A stretch of 64,000 bases of DNA from Dichetophora obliterata (GCA_963920525.1 OY986435.1:100351115-100415114); one strand, 5' to 3'; positions 23,270 through 36,649 are shown, counted from the stretch's first letter. Notes: generated by a model not told the origin, from the letters alone. Made by a program: numbers and translations.

Positions 23270-25160
23270 TAAAATTAATGTATAAGTTATTAGAAGTTTT
23301 TACAGAAGCAATAAGCTTATTTGTTCCAAAAAAAGTTGTTAATTCAAATAGGACTTCGCCTTGGTTTAATAGAAGACTTTCGAACCTAAAAATATAAAAA
23401 ATAAAGCATATAAACGTTTCAGAGAAGCCAAAACCGATCCTCAATTAAAATTAAATTACCTTGAGCATCAAAGACAATTCGAAACACTTAATAAATTTTT
23501 ACACAGTTCATATTTATTAAATACTGAATCTAGAAACAAAAATGACAGTAAATATTTTTAGTCCTACATAAATACTAAGATTTAAACGAATGGCCTACCT
23601 AGTACTATGTTTCTTTTGGACTGCTCATCTGATGACACTCAAACCATCTGCAATCTCTTTGCTATTTTTAATCTTTGTACTCGAATAGTGACATTCGTTC
23701 CACTTACGAAGTATCATCTGCTCCAATTAATTTAGATATTGGGGATTTGCATTTCAATGAATTCGACGTGGAAAGAGCCCTTAATGATCTAAAATGTAAA
23801 AAATGGGAGGTCCTGATGGTATTGCAACCATTATACTTAAAAACTGCGCGGCATCTTTATCCGTCCCCCTTCTTAAAATCTTTAGACACCTTCCTCTAAA
23901 TTTGGAAATTGTCTCTTATCGATTCAATCCATAAGTCGGGTCCTAACAAAAATAAGCAACTATAGACCGATTTGCAAAATCTCTTCCATCTCTAAATTAT
24001 TCGAAAAATCATTTATGACAAGATTTCGACTCTACTTAACTCTGAGTTATCTGATCAACAATATGGTTTTAGAGCCGGTAGGTCTACTGCAATAAACTTG
24101 TTTCTTTTTTGTAACTATGTTATAAAAAAGTTCAAAAATCATTGGCAAACCGATATTATTTTTACTGACTTTGCAAAGGCATTTAATAAGGTAAATTATA
24201 ACAAATTACTCAAAAAGCTGCATAGCCGAGGTTTTCATTCCAACTTGCTAAATTTGATAGAATCATCATAGTAAAAGAAAAAGCTATCAAATCGTTAAAA
24301 TTAGTAACATAAAATCAGAAGCCATAAAAGTTACTTCTGGTGTACCGCAGAGTCGTCACTTAGGACCCCTACTATTTTTGTTATTCATAAAAGATTTACT
24401 TCCAGTCATCAAACATTAACAATGCTTCTGATGATCAAAAAATATATCGATCTATAAAAGCTTATAATGACTGTGCGATCTTGCAATCTGATTTAGATTC
24501 CGTCTCTAATTGGTGCGATGATAATAGCCTGCCCTTAAATGCGAGTGTTTTCTTTTATTTAGAACTAATATACCTTGAATTAGCACATATTGCATTAAAC
24601 ATATTGTCTCTCCTACAACGTGCCACATCTAAAAAAGATTTCGGTATCGTCTTGGATCGGCGTTTAAATTTCACAGAGCATGTGCATTTCTTCGAAAACT
24701 TGTTCTATGCTTGGTTTACAAAAAAGAAATTCTACTGTTTTTCAGACCCTTATGTACTCAAAACTTTATATAATGCTTGGTAAGGTCTCAATTGGAATAC
24801 TGATGCATAATCTGAAATCCTTCTTACGGGGTGCACCCTATCAGAATCGAAAGAGGAAAAAAAAAATTTACTAGATACGTAGTTCGTCAATTAAATTGGC
24901 GCATTGAAATGCCTTCTTATACAACAAGATGTGCGTTAATAAATACTCAATCACTTGAATATCGCCGAAAGTTATTTTCTGTTATGTTTGTAAGGGACTT
25001 AATATAAAATCACATAAACTGCCCTTAATTTCTGTGCTCCTACTCAACATCTTCGAGAACAATTTCATTTCCGTGATAATCACCACCGGTCTAATTATGC
25101 TCAGAATGAACCAATTGCTCATTGCATCAAAGAAACAAATTAATTTGCCATTTCTTGATA
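23270..25160 (+). pseudogene. LINE ORF2 linker, reverse transcriptase and C-terminus
   Basis: Frame-broken continuation of the endonuclease at 22.5-23.26 kb. Recognisable blocks are QYGFRAGRSTAINLF (about 24060-24100), FTDFAKAFNKVNYNKLLKKL (about 24160-24220), a VTSGVPQ-like block near 24340, and LQSDLDSVSNWCDDNSLPL (24481-24540). The YADD motif itself is degraded near 24420. At least three frameshifts lie between these blocks. Confidence 0.7.
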
Positions 25161-25349
25161 TCTTTAATTTTATGTCACGTTATATCTTTAGGAAAAATGT
25201 TATCTAAGTCAACTTAATAATAGCTAAAATAACTCATGTTGTAATTTCTTGTTCCACAACAATTTCTCTGTTTGTATTAGCATAGTAAAATGTAATTTGA
25301 AGTAGTTTGCAAGAGTATTTACTCTTTTGATGAATAAAATAAATAAATA

Positions 25350-26814
<1,465 letters not shown>

Positions 26815-27590
26815 CAGGCCACTGTTGTCCGCGGCCACGGATTTTTTTTTATCAATCTCCTTAACGTCTTAAAAACGGGACAATTTTTTCACACATGTGC
26901 TAATTTTTACCTAATTTTGATTTTGACTAATTTTTGTGTGAAATGGTTAGTTTTGCGACATCCGACTAATAACGCGATATGGTATCATCGTCTTATTGGG
27001 TTAAGAAAACACATATCAAAGAAAAAAAAAAAAAGGTATTTTTTTCTTTCGTTTTGTATTTATTTTTTATTTTTTTTTTGGAGCGTCGCTTTGCATTTAT
27101 ATGTATCTCACTTTTCGCCTTGCTCGAGGCTCATCAGTTTTTTTTGTTGCGCTCATGGTAAAATTATTTATCAGGTAGCCTTGACGACTACCTACTATTT
27201 TCCCACGAGCTGCGGTCAACGAACGTCAAACAAAAGAAAACATATAACGAGCGTTCAATAACAGTTTGTTTTTTTTTTAAACCTACATGAAATTTATTTA
27301 TTTATTTTTTTTGTGTGACACAAAATATTTTTGATATCTCCATTTTGCATCAGCTGCCATAGCAACCGTAGCACGCTCTCGTTTTTGTTTTTCTTTTGTT
27401 TGACATACTAAAACCTTAATAACTTAATAAAATGTACTTATTATTTTAATTTTGAAAGAAAAATACCCCTAAATAAATCTGTAGCACATATATGATAATT
27501 TGAAACTTTTTTCATAAAAATCGGCCCAGTACTTTTGGTGTAAAGTCGTTATTTTAAATGTTCACTAAAATTTTATATAATAGTATAGAA
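26815..27590. repeat. Candidate interspersed element (unclassified)
   Basis: The segment opens with AACTAGCAGGCCACTGTTGTCCGCGGCCACGG-type sequence (26811-26843), unusually GC-rich here, and closes near TATATAATAGTATAGAAGAC (27570-27592). That layout recalls SINE-, RTE-tail- or Helitron-like insect repeats, but no diagnostic terminus, tail or TSD can be shown. The interior has a poly(T)-rich stretch and no reliable frame. Confidence 0.3.
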
Positions 27591-27672
27591 GACAAAGTCG
27601 TGAAATGCATTACTAGTTCCATTACTCAAAAACGAATCGTCCGATTTTCTTCGGAATATTCTTGCTGTGTTT

Positions 27673-27711
27673 GTAATTATAAGGACAAGTGCGTGGTCGC
27701 ACTATAATTAC
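27673..27711. repeat. Imperfect hairpin, 14 bp stem with one bulge
   Basis: GTAATTAT + 7-base bulge + AGTGCG, loop TGGT, then CGCACT + ATAATTAC: all 14 stem positions pair. A run of T follows a few bases later. It could be the terminal hairpin of a mobile element or chance; no function is assigned. Confidence 0.6.
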
Positions 27712-27825
27712 GCCCTTTTTTCAGGAGATAAGCATGGAATGAAGCAAAGTTCGATAGGTATAAACTTTGGCACAAATTTTGGCACTTGATTTGTTTTGAG
27801 TTCTAGATAGTTTAAGGGAAAAATA

Positions 27826-27910
27826 TTTTGCCACACCCTCTTTTACCGCCCATATTTTGGATGGTTTTGGTTGTATTAGACTAAAATTTGAAATATAAAA
27901 TGTTTTTCTC
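27826..27910 (+). repeat. 341-bp repeat family, fragment
   Basis: CACACCCTCTTTTACCGCCC followed by GGATGGTTTTGGTTGTATTAGACTAAA-like sequence matches blocks at about 29200-29265 and 48340-48600 in the same orientation. Only part of the unit is kept. Confidence 0.6.
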
Positions 27911-28679
27911 CCTTCAGCATGAAAATACGTATATGGCAGTAAGGCTGTGACAGGACAACGTCTGCCGGGGAAAATCTTTATATATAAAATTTTTCTGTGC
28001 ATGGCTATGTTGTCACTGAATTTGATGAAATTTGGTGTGTGTGTGTGCGGCTGGGTCTGTAGATGGTTGAAGTTTAAAGTTTGACCCGGAAGGTTGCGCT
28101 GTTGTTGCTGTGGCAGTGATGGCAAGAGACATTTGAGAGTATAACTTAGAAACGAATTGAGATATTGTCATGATTCTTTCACTGGACCATTACTTTTTAT
28201 GCAAACAAAATTGCAAAAATACAAAATAAATAAACATAAAAAAAATCTTAAATTTTTATGATAGGCTTGACTTTTCGATCGTATGAAACGTTTTTACATT
28301 TTTACGATAAAAACTTTAAATAAACTCTACATTTATGCATACTATATGAAAGAACATTAAAAAGTCATTTGCGGTTTCGAATATTTTTTCAATAACAAAT
28401 ATTTTTATCAAAGTTTTTTGCTATATAAAGAAATTTGTTAAGGTTTTTTTGGAAAATCATAAAAATTAGAAGGGAAACGAAAATGAAAATGATTGAAACA
28501 CGATTGGACGAAAAATTAATCAAAATTTTAAAGAAAATAAAAGGAATGCAATTCTTTGTAACATGTCCGAGTTATTCACTTTCAAAGCCAGCACTTTCAT
28601 TTTTGATTGATTTTTTCTATTTCAACAAAAAATTAGTACTAAAAACTTTTTGTGTGTTTTAGGTACGAAAGATAATTCC

Positions 28680-29280
28680 TGAGTTGCCCATGTTTTTATA
28701 TTAAAACATAGTGTATGTGTGCTATGAGACCAATTGATGGTAACTTTATACATAAATGTTGCAATATTTTTTAAGATCTCAGGAACGGTAACACCTTAGG
28801 CTACCAAATTTACAACATCTGTTATCAAGGTTTATATCTCAAGTAATAAAAAAACGAAAACCGCCCACAAATTAATTAAAATGCTATATTTCAGACGATC
28901 GTTGCTGTATTGGAATCAAATTTTGTAATTTAGTTCGTATGGTTACTCTCGGAAACTCAGATAAAAATGGGAGTGGTCGAACTATATATTGCCCACTTTT
29001 TAGAAAGCAATTTAGCTACCGAGTTTTGTATGTTTTATAATGAGACGTGGTACATATATGTGCTATGAGACCAAGTAGTGGTCACTGTATATATAAATGT
29101 TGTCACGCGTACTTTTACCACCCTTCTATATATACACAATCGTTCATGCTGTGTCTCTTAACATATGGTATTAAGGTTATATCTCGGTTAATAGAGAAAG
29201 AGCCACACCCTCTTTTAGCACCCACAATTGAATAAAAATACTTTATTTAAGACGGTTTTGATAGCCATGAATTGAAGCTT
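28680..29280 (+). repeat. 341-bp-period degenerate tandem repeat (about 1.7 units)
   Basis: GTGCTATGAGACC occurs at 28719 and again at 29060, a spacing of 341. Other blocks recur at the same offset: TGCCCA..TTTTTA, TAAATGTTG, TATATCTC..TTAATA and CCGCCCAC / GCACCCAC..TTGAATAAAA. The mid-unit block AAATGGGAGTGGTCGAACTA is also found near 48440. It is non-coding. It looks like a satellite or an interspersed repeat that has been tandemly duplicated. Confidence 0.7.
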
Positions 29281-29857
29281 CAAAAAGAAACGTGTGGCTC
29301 GAATGTCACGTTGTTTGGACACTTCCAAACTTTTCCACGATTCACGAAAGGAAAATGATCACCAAGAAATTAGTTGAATTGGGATAGAACAACATTTGTC
29401 TGGCTCTATTATCTATAAAATTATTACATAAGACGGCTTAAAATACCACAAACAAAAGTTTGTTTATATCTAGGTAACTTAAATCCAAGGTAATGAATTA
29501 ACTCCACCACACTCTATTTCTATTGCTGAGAAGATTTTTCAAACCCTTTGGGTACCAGGGTTTTCGGCACTTTAAGGCTTAATGGTACGGACTGAGAAAA
29601 TATAGCAAATATATAGTTAAAAATATTAAAAAAAAAATATATTCATTCAGATTATGTTTTTTGTACCTCAGTAAAATATTTATATGTGCACAAATATTTT
29701 TTATTTTTTCTCCCTGGTTTATAACAGTACAATTTTTTTGAGTTTGTCAAAATTTTTTTTAATGGATGAAGTTTATTAATCAAACAGAGAATTCTTCTTT
29801 TCCTCGTATTCGTAGTACCGTTAATCGAAAATACTGTGTAGTCTCGCGTGTGCAATA
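29280..29857. other. Spacer with an extra Tc3-TIR-like segment
   Basis: AATATTTATATGTGCACAA occurs at about 29675-29693, and the same sequence forms the left TIR of the Tc3-like element 186 bases further on. It is in the same orientation, so it is a direct repeat of the TIR, perhaps a remnant of another copy. Nothing else is recognised. Confidence 0.5.
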
Positions 29858-31100
29858 GAAAATATTTATATGTGCACAATTGCTTTTTTTTTGTGTTTTA
29901 ACTGCTATAACCTAACAATTACAAAATTTTGTTTTTAAGTTTAGTAAGAAAAACCATAAACATAACGGTAATACATTTTTGGAACAAAATATGAGCACAT
30001 TTTAGAGTTATTTCATTTTTCAAATAAAAATGCCACGTGGAATTCACTTAATCTGATAAAGATCGTTAAAATATAAAATTTTTAAATGAAGACGGTATAA
30101 AAGTAGATGCTATAGTTGCTAGTATAAATCGTCACCGAAACACTATAACAAATTTTTTAAAAGACCTAGACAAATATGCTATAATCAAGCTTAGTCAAAG
30201 AAAATCCGTGATTGACTAATGGCACAAAAGACGAATTCGACGTCTTGCTGTGGAGAAAGGGATGAGTTGTGGTGAAATTGCTGCGCATTTGGATCTTAGG
30301 GTTACCAGAAGCAGAATCCAACAAATTTTGGATGAAAATTCCAACGTCAGCTATGAATCGCCCCTCTCTCAACCCAGGCTTCTACCATGACACATTGCGG
30401 CCAGTCTAGCATGAGCCGAAAAATACAAATTTTGTGAAAAAGAATTTGGGAATGTTATATTAAGTTATGCAAAATGGCTTAACCTTGACGGGACCGATGG
30501 TTGCCAGATATATTGGCACAGTTTGCGATATCCACGACAAATTAGGTATGTGCGTAACCATGGGCGGGGATCATTGGTGAATTCAGATACTTTCGGTTTC
30601 AGATACTTTGAAAGTCTCCCCTGTATTTTATTTCGTGCAAATTGAATGCACAAATGCATATTGAGTTATTAGGTGATGTGTATATTAAGTTCACATGCTA
30701 TAAATACCAGGATAACTGGACTTTCAAGCTAGACAATGCACCAACAAATTCTTCCCGAGCCACAAATGACTTTCAATAAATCTGAAATATACCCGTACTG
30801 TAGTAACCTGCTGTTAGCCATGACTTGAATCCTATCGAAAAACTATGGGGCATTCTTTTTGTCCAAGTTTATAAAAACGGGCGACAGTTCGAGTCGATGA
30901 AGCATCTGAAAACAGTTCTTTAAGATGAATGGCAGAAAATCGATGGCTCCATCCTCAGATCGCTGATGTAGTTCATGCTTTTCACGCTTAACCAAGTCAT
31001 ATATAAGAAACAAAAACTTATTCTTTTATGAAATCTATATATATTTCTATTTTATTCCATTAAATCAATAAAAATAAGTTTTGCACAAATAAATATTTTC
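29858..31100 (+). mobile_element. Tc3-like transposon with TIRs, decayed
   Basis: The left end GAAAATATTTATATGTGCAC and the right end (reverse complement GAAAATATTTATTTGTGCAA) form TIRs of about 30 bases. TA flanks both (29856-29857 and 31101-31102), the Tc1/mariner target duplication. The 1.24 kb body encodes a broken transposase on the plus strand. The size fits a complete, non-functional Tc3-type element. Confidence 0.82.
30030..30990 (+). pseudogene. Tc3-like transposase
   Basis: It starts at MPRGIHL (about 30030), with a degraded helix-turn-helix region (INRHRNTITNFLKDLD), a second DNA-binding part (RRIRRLAVEKGMSCGEIAAH), then the catalytic region: KWLNLDGTDGCQIYWHSLRY (about 30475-30535), LDNAPTNSS (about 30733) and SHDLNPIEKLWGILF (about 30820-30860). 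The segment where relatives carry the first catalytic Asp (before NLDGTDG) reads differently here, so that residue appears lost; the second Asp (in LDNA) and the Glu (in PIEK) are present. Stops and frameshifts occur throughout. Confidence 0.8.
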
Positions 31101-31102
31101 TA

Positions 31103-32078
31103 TGAACTTTTTAAATACATTATAATTTTTTTAATAACAATAAGTTTTTTAATAAGCTATATCGTGTTTTGCATATAAGTCCTTAATACTATTTCAATAA
31201 AAAAATAATATAAAAACAAATGAAGTTATGTTTGCTTAGAATTGCATTTGAAGTGTTGCACATATAATTATTTGACTAAGGTATATAAATTCTACTTTGT
31301 TATATATAAATTCTATATAATTAATGTTTAGTTTGCTGTGAAGTAAGGAACTAACTCCGAAGTCAGGTTTTTTAAAGTTTAGTTCAAAAACAGTGTCTAT
31401 TGATTTTGGTTTAACCACATTCACTTGAATAGAATTTTTATAAAAAAGCAATTATTTTATTTTAGTTTTTGCCTAATTCAATTCAATGCGTTTCAAATAG
31501 AAAAATTCTTTTCAACACTAGTGTGGAATTTCCTAGCAAATTATGAAACTATAAAAAGTTAATTAACTAATTTTTATAAAACTATTTGTATTCAAATAAA
31601 AGAGTTTAAACTAATAAAGCTTTTAATGTTAGGGTAAAAAAACTAATTAAAATTCTTAACAAAACGCTTTATTCATTGCTCTCAAATGAAACTTTTGACA
31701 TTTTGTAGAGCTTCACATTAATTTCAATTGAAATTTAAGCACCAAGGCTCTCCACTGGCTTGGGTTGCCAGTGTGCGTGTTTGTATATTTGAGTGTATAC
31801 AATGTGTACATTTTATGTACTACATAACCAATAAAACCTACACCGAATAGCTTGAAAAAGATTTTACCATTTTTGAGCATTCAATAAATTGTAGCTAAAT
31901 TTTACCCAAGAGTTTCTAACAAATAAAAACTAAATGGAAATTTTGGGCTTCACTCGCCTGGCTTCTCTTAAAATATGGTATGAAATAAGCATTGTGAAAT
32001 ATTTGTTTTATATTATTTAAATACATATCAACACGAAAAACAAGCACTACATATTAAACGGTTTATTGTGAGTAATAA
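31103..32078. other. Non-coding AT-rich DNA
   Basis: No element end, gene or RNA is recognised between the Tc3-like element and the MITE at 32082. Short frames (for example 31236-31451 on the minus strand) show no domain. Confidence 0.5.
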
Positions 32079-32081
32079 TAA

Positions 32082-32496
32082 AGGCCCAACCAAAATAGAC
32101 GAAACGAGACGATAACAACTTGATGAACGACTGCACTCATTACGGATTTAACCCAAAATTAAAGGAGTTATACTCAACTCGTCTGACTCAGGCAATCGAG
32201 TTTTATTTATTTATTTAATTTGTGCATTTTTTAATTTTTAGTAAAGATTTGTGAAAGATAAGTGAAATAATGGTAACATTGAAACAAATTTATGAAAATA
32301 AAATAAAAACGCATTCTGCACAGCTGTTGTTGACGAGTTGCTACGCTAGCAGTTTGGTTCTTACAGAATAATACGTCTTGCCAAACTGTTTCGTTTAGTT
32401 TCGTTCAGTTACGATTGCTCATTTTGAGTAATGTGTTAAACCGAACACTTACGTTTTTACTCGTTACGGAGCAAATCTTCTATTTTGGATGGGCCC
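32082..32496. mobile_element. PIF/Harbinger-like MITE, 415 bp, TAA duplication
   Basis: The left end AGGCCCAACCAAAATAGACG and the right end (reverse complement GGGCCCATCCAAAATAGAAG) are TIRs. TAA occurs on both sides (32079-32081 and 32497-32499). A 3-base T(A/T)A duplication and GGGCC-type termini are the PIF/Harbinger pattern. The interior is non-coding, so mobility would depend on a transposase elsewhere. Confidence 0.82.
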
Positions 32497-32499
32497 TAA

Positions 32500-33179
32500 G
32501 TATGGTTGAATGCTTCTTTGATTTTTGTCAAAAATTTAACAATAATTCGTGGTTTTTCTGACTACAATTTCAATTAAAGTAAAATGTTAACTGAACTCAC
32601 ATTTCCTTGAAAACAAACGTCAACTATAACTCTTTTACATTACAACAAATGCTATTGTACGTTCTACTACACGGTTAAAAATCTTGGACTATATAATAAT
32701 ACATTATGTTTTTTTTTTATATCACCACACCGAAACTGTATAAAAATTTAATCGACATCAAATATTAAATTAACATTTTAATGTACGCTTAGTATAAATT
32801 AGAGCTAATAAAATATTTACTACAAACAATGCGTACATAATTTTTTTATTCAACAGTAAGCTTCGGCGAAATAAATTAACTTTTTTTAAGATTTTTCGTG
32901 ATTTTCAGAAAAAATTACAAACAATAAATACAAATTACAAATTTTGTTAATAAATCAATATATTTTGTAAGCTTTGATACTTTTAGCTTAAAGTCAGTAC
33001 TTTTCCGAAAAAAATTAGATATTGTTGAAGAAAATCTATTGAGAAAAGGAAATGTGATTAATTGAACGAAAGCACCCAAATTGAGTAATTGTGTATTTAT
33101 GCACTTCGTCTTGTTTTATTGGCCCATAAAATTGTAACATAATGTTTTTTATTTTTAATTTTTCTTTTCATAATTTATA
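32500..33179. other. Non-coding AT-rich DNA
   Basis: Nothing recognisable; several A/T homopolymer runs. Confidence 0.5.
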
Positions 33180-34360
33180 TTGTTTTTTACATTGCTTACA
33201 TTGTATATATATTTTTTATTTTCGTTTTTTGTTGTTATTTTAGCAACAAACATTATTTTTTGCATTGACTACATTGTATTCAAAATTATTACGATTCTTG
33301 TTTTGTCGTTTATTCATTTCGGGATCGGTTTCTCTGATGTGAAATCAACAATAGTAGTCCATCATACCTTTGTCCCAAAATCCTTGGTACCGATTCTCAA
33401 TTGACTTCATCTTCTGGTGAAATCTTTCCCATGTTCGTCACTCTCGTTGCCGAGATTCTTCGGAAAAAAATTCAAATGGGAGTGCACAAAGTGAATTTTC
33501 GAAAACATATTTCCCAAATTATTGATTATTTTCTCATAAGATTCAATTTTATTGTTCCCGAGGAAGCTAGAAACAATTATTATTATATAAAAGAATCCCA
33601 CGCTGCTGTCTCATCTGTGTTCAACACCTTTTTTATTTGCGGTCCAGCGAAGATACATTCTTTTATCTTGGCATCAGAAAGATTTGGAAAAATGGTTTTC
33701 AAATATGTGAATCCTTCGCCTTCTTTGTCTTACGCCTTTGCATAATTTTTCATATGTAAGGAATAATGTTTTACTTTCTGACAAGTCGAACGTTTTTGAC
33801 ATTGCTCTCTCCAACTATAGGTTCAATTCTTTCTGGCCAATCCTTTTTGTAGTAGTAGTGTTCACGTGCTCGACTGCCCCACTCGCAGAGAAAACAGCAG
33901 TATTTTGTGTAGCCACTCTGTAAACCACTTAGCATGCACACGACTTTGAGATCAGAACATATTTTCCTGTCATGTTCTTCATATTTAATACATGTCAATA
34001 ACTTCGCCATTGTTTCGTACGTTTCCTTCGTATTTACTAAATGTGCAATCGGAATCGATGCTTTTTGGTTCCTATGCGCAATAATACAGCCTTCAAACTC
34101 AGTTTGCTGCAATCGATAAACAAGCTTCACTCTTTGGGATCGTTCGGCCGACCGAAGGTATTAAATAAACCAGGAATGTTTCCGCAATAGCAGACATTGT
34201 ATTTCTTAGTAAAGTGTCTAGAAAACGGTTTTTTACAATGTCTGTAGTATGTCACCTTAACATCGGGTCCCAAAAAGTTGAATTGTTTAGTTGAAAGACC
34301 AAATTTTAGTCTTGTACGACCGAAACCGTCTAAAAAATATAGCATTTTTAGCATATTGTT
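33180..34360 (-). pseudogene. Uncharacterised repetitive arthropod protein family, C-terminal module
   Basis: Minus-strand reading in pieces: GLSTKQFNFLGPDVKVTYYR (about 34300-34240), LFNTFGRPNDPKEWSLFIDCSK-like text across a frame break, PIAHLVNTKETYETM, LLSGLQSGYTKYCCFLCEWGSRA-like (about 33870-33930), DWPERIEP, LSDAKIKECIFAGPQIKKV (about 33690-33640), FSKIHFVHSHLNFFPKNLG (about 33500-33440), GKDFHQKMKSIENRYQGFWD and DYYCWFHIRE (about 33330). From memory this block order, including a CxxC-W segment, recurs in many hypothetical proteins of arthropods that exist in large copy numbers. I know no established function. At least four frame breaks; not functional. Confidence 0.65.
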
Positions 34361-34504
34361 GACGTGAGTAGGAGTGGCAAAATATTAATAGCCTATCACA
34401 ATTTCGTTGAAATAACAAATCGTTTGGTACCTATGTCGTCTTAATCGGTTCAGTGGTTCTCGCGTGATTGTCAAACATCCGTGCAGTGTCACAACGCTTT
34501 TAAG

Positions 34505-34546
34505 AGTATAGATAGATAGTATAGATAGATATAATAGATAGATAGA
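34505..34546. repeat. GATA-type microsatellite
   Basis: An imperfect TAGA/GATA tract of about 40 bases. Ordinary simple sequence. Confidence 0.8.
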
Positions 34547-35580
34547 CTAATACAATCTTAAGTCGAGAAAAGTAAGCTTGCAAGGCTACAAAACATAATT
34601 TATGCTTATAACTGAATTCTGGCAACTCTCCTCAAAACAATTGCAGAGAAAATTAATCAGCACTGTATGACAGCAAGAATGATCTTGAAAGCAACTTCAC
34701 AACATGGCTGAGAAAAACAAAAGAGAAAACCTTTGCTTGCTGTTGTATTGTGCTACTTGTTGAATGTAAGCATCAAATAAAATAAGTGCATTTTGTAATA
34801 CTTAAAGAATACCCTTTCCAATAAAAAAAAAATTTCAACAAAGTTTCATATTTTCATTTTGTTTTATTTAACACGAATAAAAATTTTTTGAAAGATTTAT
34901 AAGTTTCTAAAATCAGGTTTTAAAATAAGTAGTTTTGGGTTATACATTGTTCCAATAATTTTAGAATAAAGATTTTACTAATGAATTTCCTGACACCACA
35001 TCTCGCAGTACTTTCTTAGCAATACCTATTAACTAATGCGCACACACTTTATAATAAGTTTTATAGTCATTCTCAACTTTACTGCGCCCGGTCAAAAAAA
35101 AATTTGCAAAAAACAAATAGTTTTCGCTCCACCTTACTATAAATTCATATGTTAGTTTTTGTTCCAGTTTAAAAATATTAGTTTTTTCTTAACTATTTGT
35201 CTGCATTCTTATGTCCATCTATTTACCTGTATTCCACGTTATCCGTTTGTCGGTATGCTTGCTTTTGACAGCCGGTCCACTTCACATTTATTTAATTTTG
35301 CAATATAAATCAGAGCAAAAAAAAAAAAAATCGCCTTAAGTTTTATAAGAATTCTGCAAAAAGCAGTTTACTGCGTAAGGTCAGTTTTTTAGCGGCCATG
35401 CCTGAACAAATGTAATTCAGAATTGTGTACAAGTGTTGGAGGCCTCGCAGCTACATTGTATTTCAGAAATACTTGGTTACGTCATGTGTCCATTTACCAC
35501 TGGGTTGTTTTCAGTATGCTCTTTAAAGCGCTCATTAATACATACTCAATATGGGAGAGTATAAATGTGCAAAGCTAGGT
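34547..35580. other. Non-coding AT-rich DNA
   Basis: No gene, TIR pair or repeat recognised over about 1 kb. One homopolymer A run near 35320. Confidence 0.5.
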
Positions 35581-35715
35581 GCATGTCACACTTAGCGGAC
35601 ACGGACAAATTTCTTGTTGTTTTCAGTGGTAAAAGAAGCTCTCTCAATTTCCAGTTTTTTATTTTACCCGCGAAAACAACAACAAATTTGTCCGTGTCCG
35701 CTAACTGTGGTATGC
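35581..35715. mobile_element. Short palindromic (hairpin) element
   Basis: The left arm (35581-35631) and right arm (35663-35715) are inverted copies. The core TTAGCGGACACGGACAAATT is perfect in both, followed by TTGTTGTTTTC and GGTAAAA with few mismatches; outside it the arms continue as GCATGTCACA versus GCATACCACA. The loop is about 30 bases. Because it is palindromic, both strands give similar open frames of ~60 codons, which are not genes. No TSD was found. Confidence 0.8.
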
Positions 35716-36114
35716 CTCTACCTGACACCGCAATAGAAACTCTATAGCAGAGGAAAAGAGAGATAAAGCTTTATGCTGTTTTTGTGTCTAACAATTTAAT
35801 GAAGCAATGATTTTTATGTTTGGTTTTTTTGACTACTTTATAAATTTGAACTTTAGTAACTTTTAAGAGTTTTTTTTTTAAAATAAAGGATGCAAGATTT
35901 TAAGATTATACATGAAGCTTTATATTAGTGAAGGAATTACTGAAATCGATTTAGTATTTTTTAAGTTAAGCGTCGTCACAGATACTTGAGAAACCTTTTA
36001 TATAATATTTTAGATAAAGTCCAATGAAATAAGCTCCAAATAAAATTTGATTAGGCTTGAAAAACAAGAATGCGCTTGAATAATTTTAAACTTCATTGAC
36101 CTCCTAGTAGAACA

Positions 36115-36384
36115 GTGTTGGACAGCTTTGACTATTTGAATGCATTCACAACGCACTTATATTTCGCGCACAGTGAAAATGTTTTAATTTCAATGCTCTT
36201 TGATGTTCGCAAAGAAATTCCTGACACAGCAATTAGAATAATTTTATATATTCGCGATAACATGCTTTCTGGAGATGAACCAAGAAAATATGTGGAACCC
36301 ACCAATATAAATTTTGATTGTGAGGATTACGTTGATATGATTGACTTAAACGACATAGACATTTACATGAGCCATCTTTCATAA
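36115..36384 (+). pseudogene. Possible middle module of the same repetitive arthropod family
   Basis: An 89-codon frame contains ENVLISMLFDVRKEIPDTAI, then YVEPTNINFDCEDYVDMIDL. This resembles, from memory, the pattern ENxLLxMLxDxRxxIRELAxRR...P.xNFxAxDYxDxIDW in hypothetical proteins of the family whose other pieces lie at 33.2-34.4, 44.2-45.0 and 46.35-46.67 kb. The start is only the first usable codon after a stop; a GTG/TTG start is unlikely in an animal, so this is a fragment. It could also be an unrelated open frame. Confidence 0.4.
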
Positions 36385-36499
36385 AGCAAATTCCGTAAGT
36401 CGCACAGTGTGATAAACGAGTTCTATGGGATGAGGGACAAAAATAGAAGGAATCATCTTGGGTACATGAAATTTAGCATGTGTAATTATATCATAAACA

Positions 36500-36645
36500 T
36501 AAAACGCCAACAAATTTTCATCAAGATCGGACACGCCCTTCGCCCACTTCCCATACAAAATTAACAATAAAAGTGCAATATCTCGAGTTTTGTAAGCTCG
36601 AAAGTTTGTAAGCTCATGTAGAAAGAGTAAAAACCAAATTAACTA
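36500..36645 (+). repeat. ~135 bp satellite unit, copy 1
   Basis: It contains TTTTCATCAAGATCGGACAC, GCCCTTCGCCCACTTCCCAT, ACAAAATTAACAATAAAAGT and GCAATATCTCGAGTT. The same string of blocks recurs at 38625-38801 and 41371-41530. The unit is cut at about 36645 by the LINE that follows. Confidence 0.75.
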
Positions 36646-36649
36646 ATCT

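Larger units (their letters stand above)
21060..25349 (+). mobile_element. Near full-length decayed Jockey/CR1-like LINE
   Basis: About 4.3 kb on the plus strand. An asparagine/serine-rich ORF1-like region (21.1-22.2 kb) is followed by an endonuclease (22.5-23.26 kb), linker (PWFNRRLSNLK near 23360), reverse transcriptase (23.7-24.8 kb) and C-terminal tail. The 3' end reads TATTTACTCTTTTGATGAAT followed by AAATAAATAAAT, a simple-repeat tail. The same terminal sequence recurs at 25.7 kb with a longer tail, which identifies it as the family's 3' end. Many stops and frameshifts are present. The motif style resembles the LINE at 12.3-14.5 kb. Confidence 0.82.
27592..28170. repeat. Possible Helitron-like fragments
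   Basis: GACAACGTCTGCCGGGG (27954-27970) is followed within a few bases by TCTTTATATATAAAA (27976-27990). Both resemble sequences often seen at Helitron-like or related insect repeat ends. No CTAGT-type 3' end with hairpin, Rep or helicase sequence is found. A GT run lies at about 28038-28048. This is a weak assignment. Confidence 0.3.

Noticed and set aside
27976..28140. Definite Helitron 5' end
   Set aside because: The TATATATAAAA start alone is not diagnostic in AT-rich DNA and no 3' hairpin-CTAGT end or Rep-helicase gene was found; kept only as a weak repeat call.
30166..30372. Minus-strand frame of 68 codons
   Set aside because: The plus strand carries the Tc3-like DNA-binding region here; the minus frame is a shadow.
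33407..33745. Plus-strand 114-codon frame
   Set aside because: The minus strand gives the recognisable HFVHSHLNFFPKNLG family block over the same bases.
35546..35747. Overlapping ~60-codon open frames on both strands with similar peptides
   Set aside because: They arise because the DNA is palindromic; the frames are mirror readings of the same arms, not genes.
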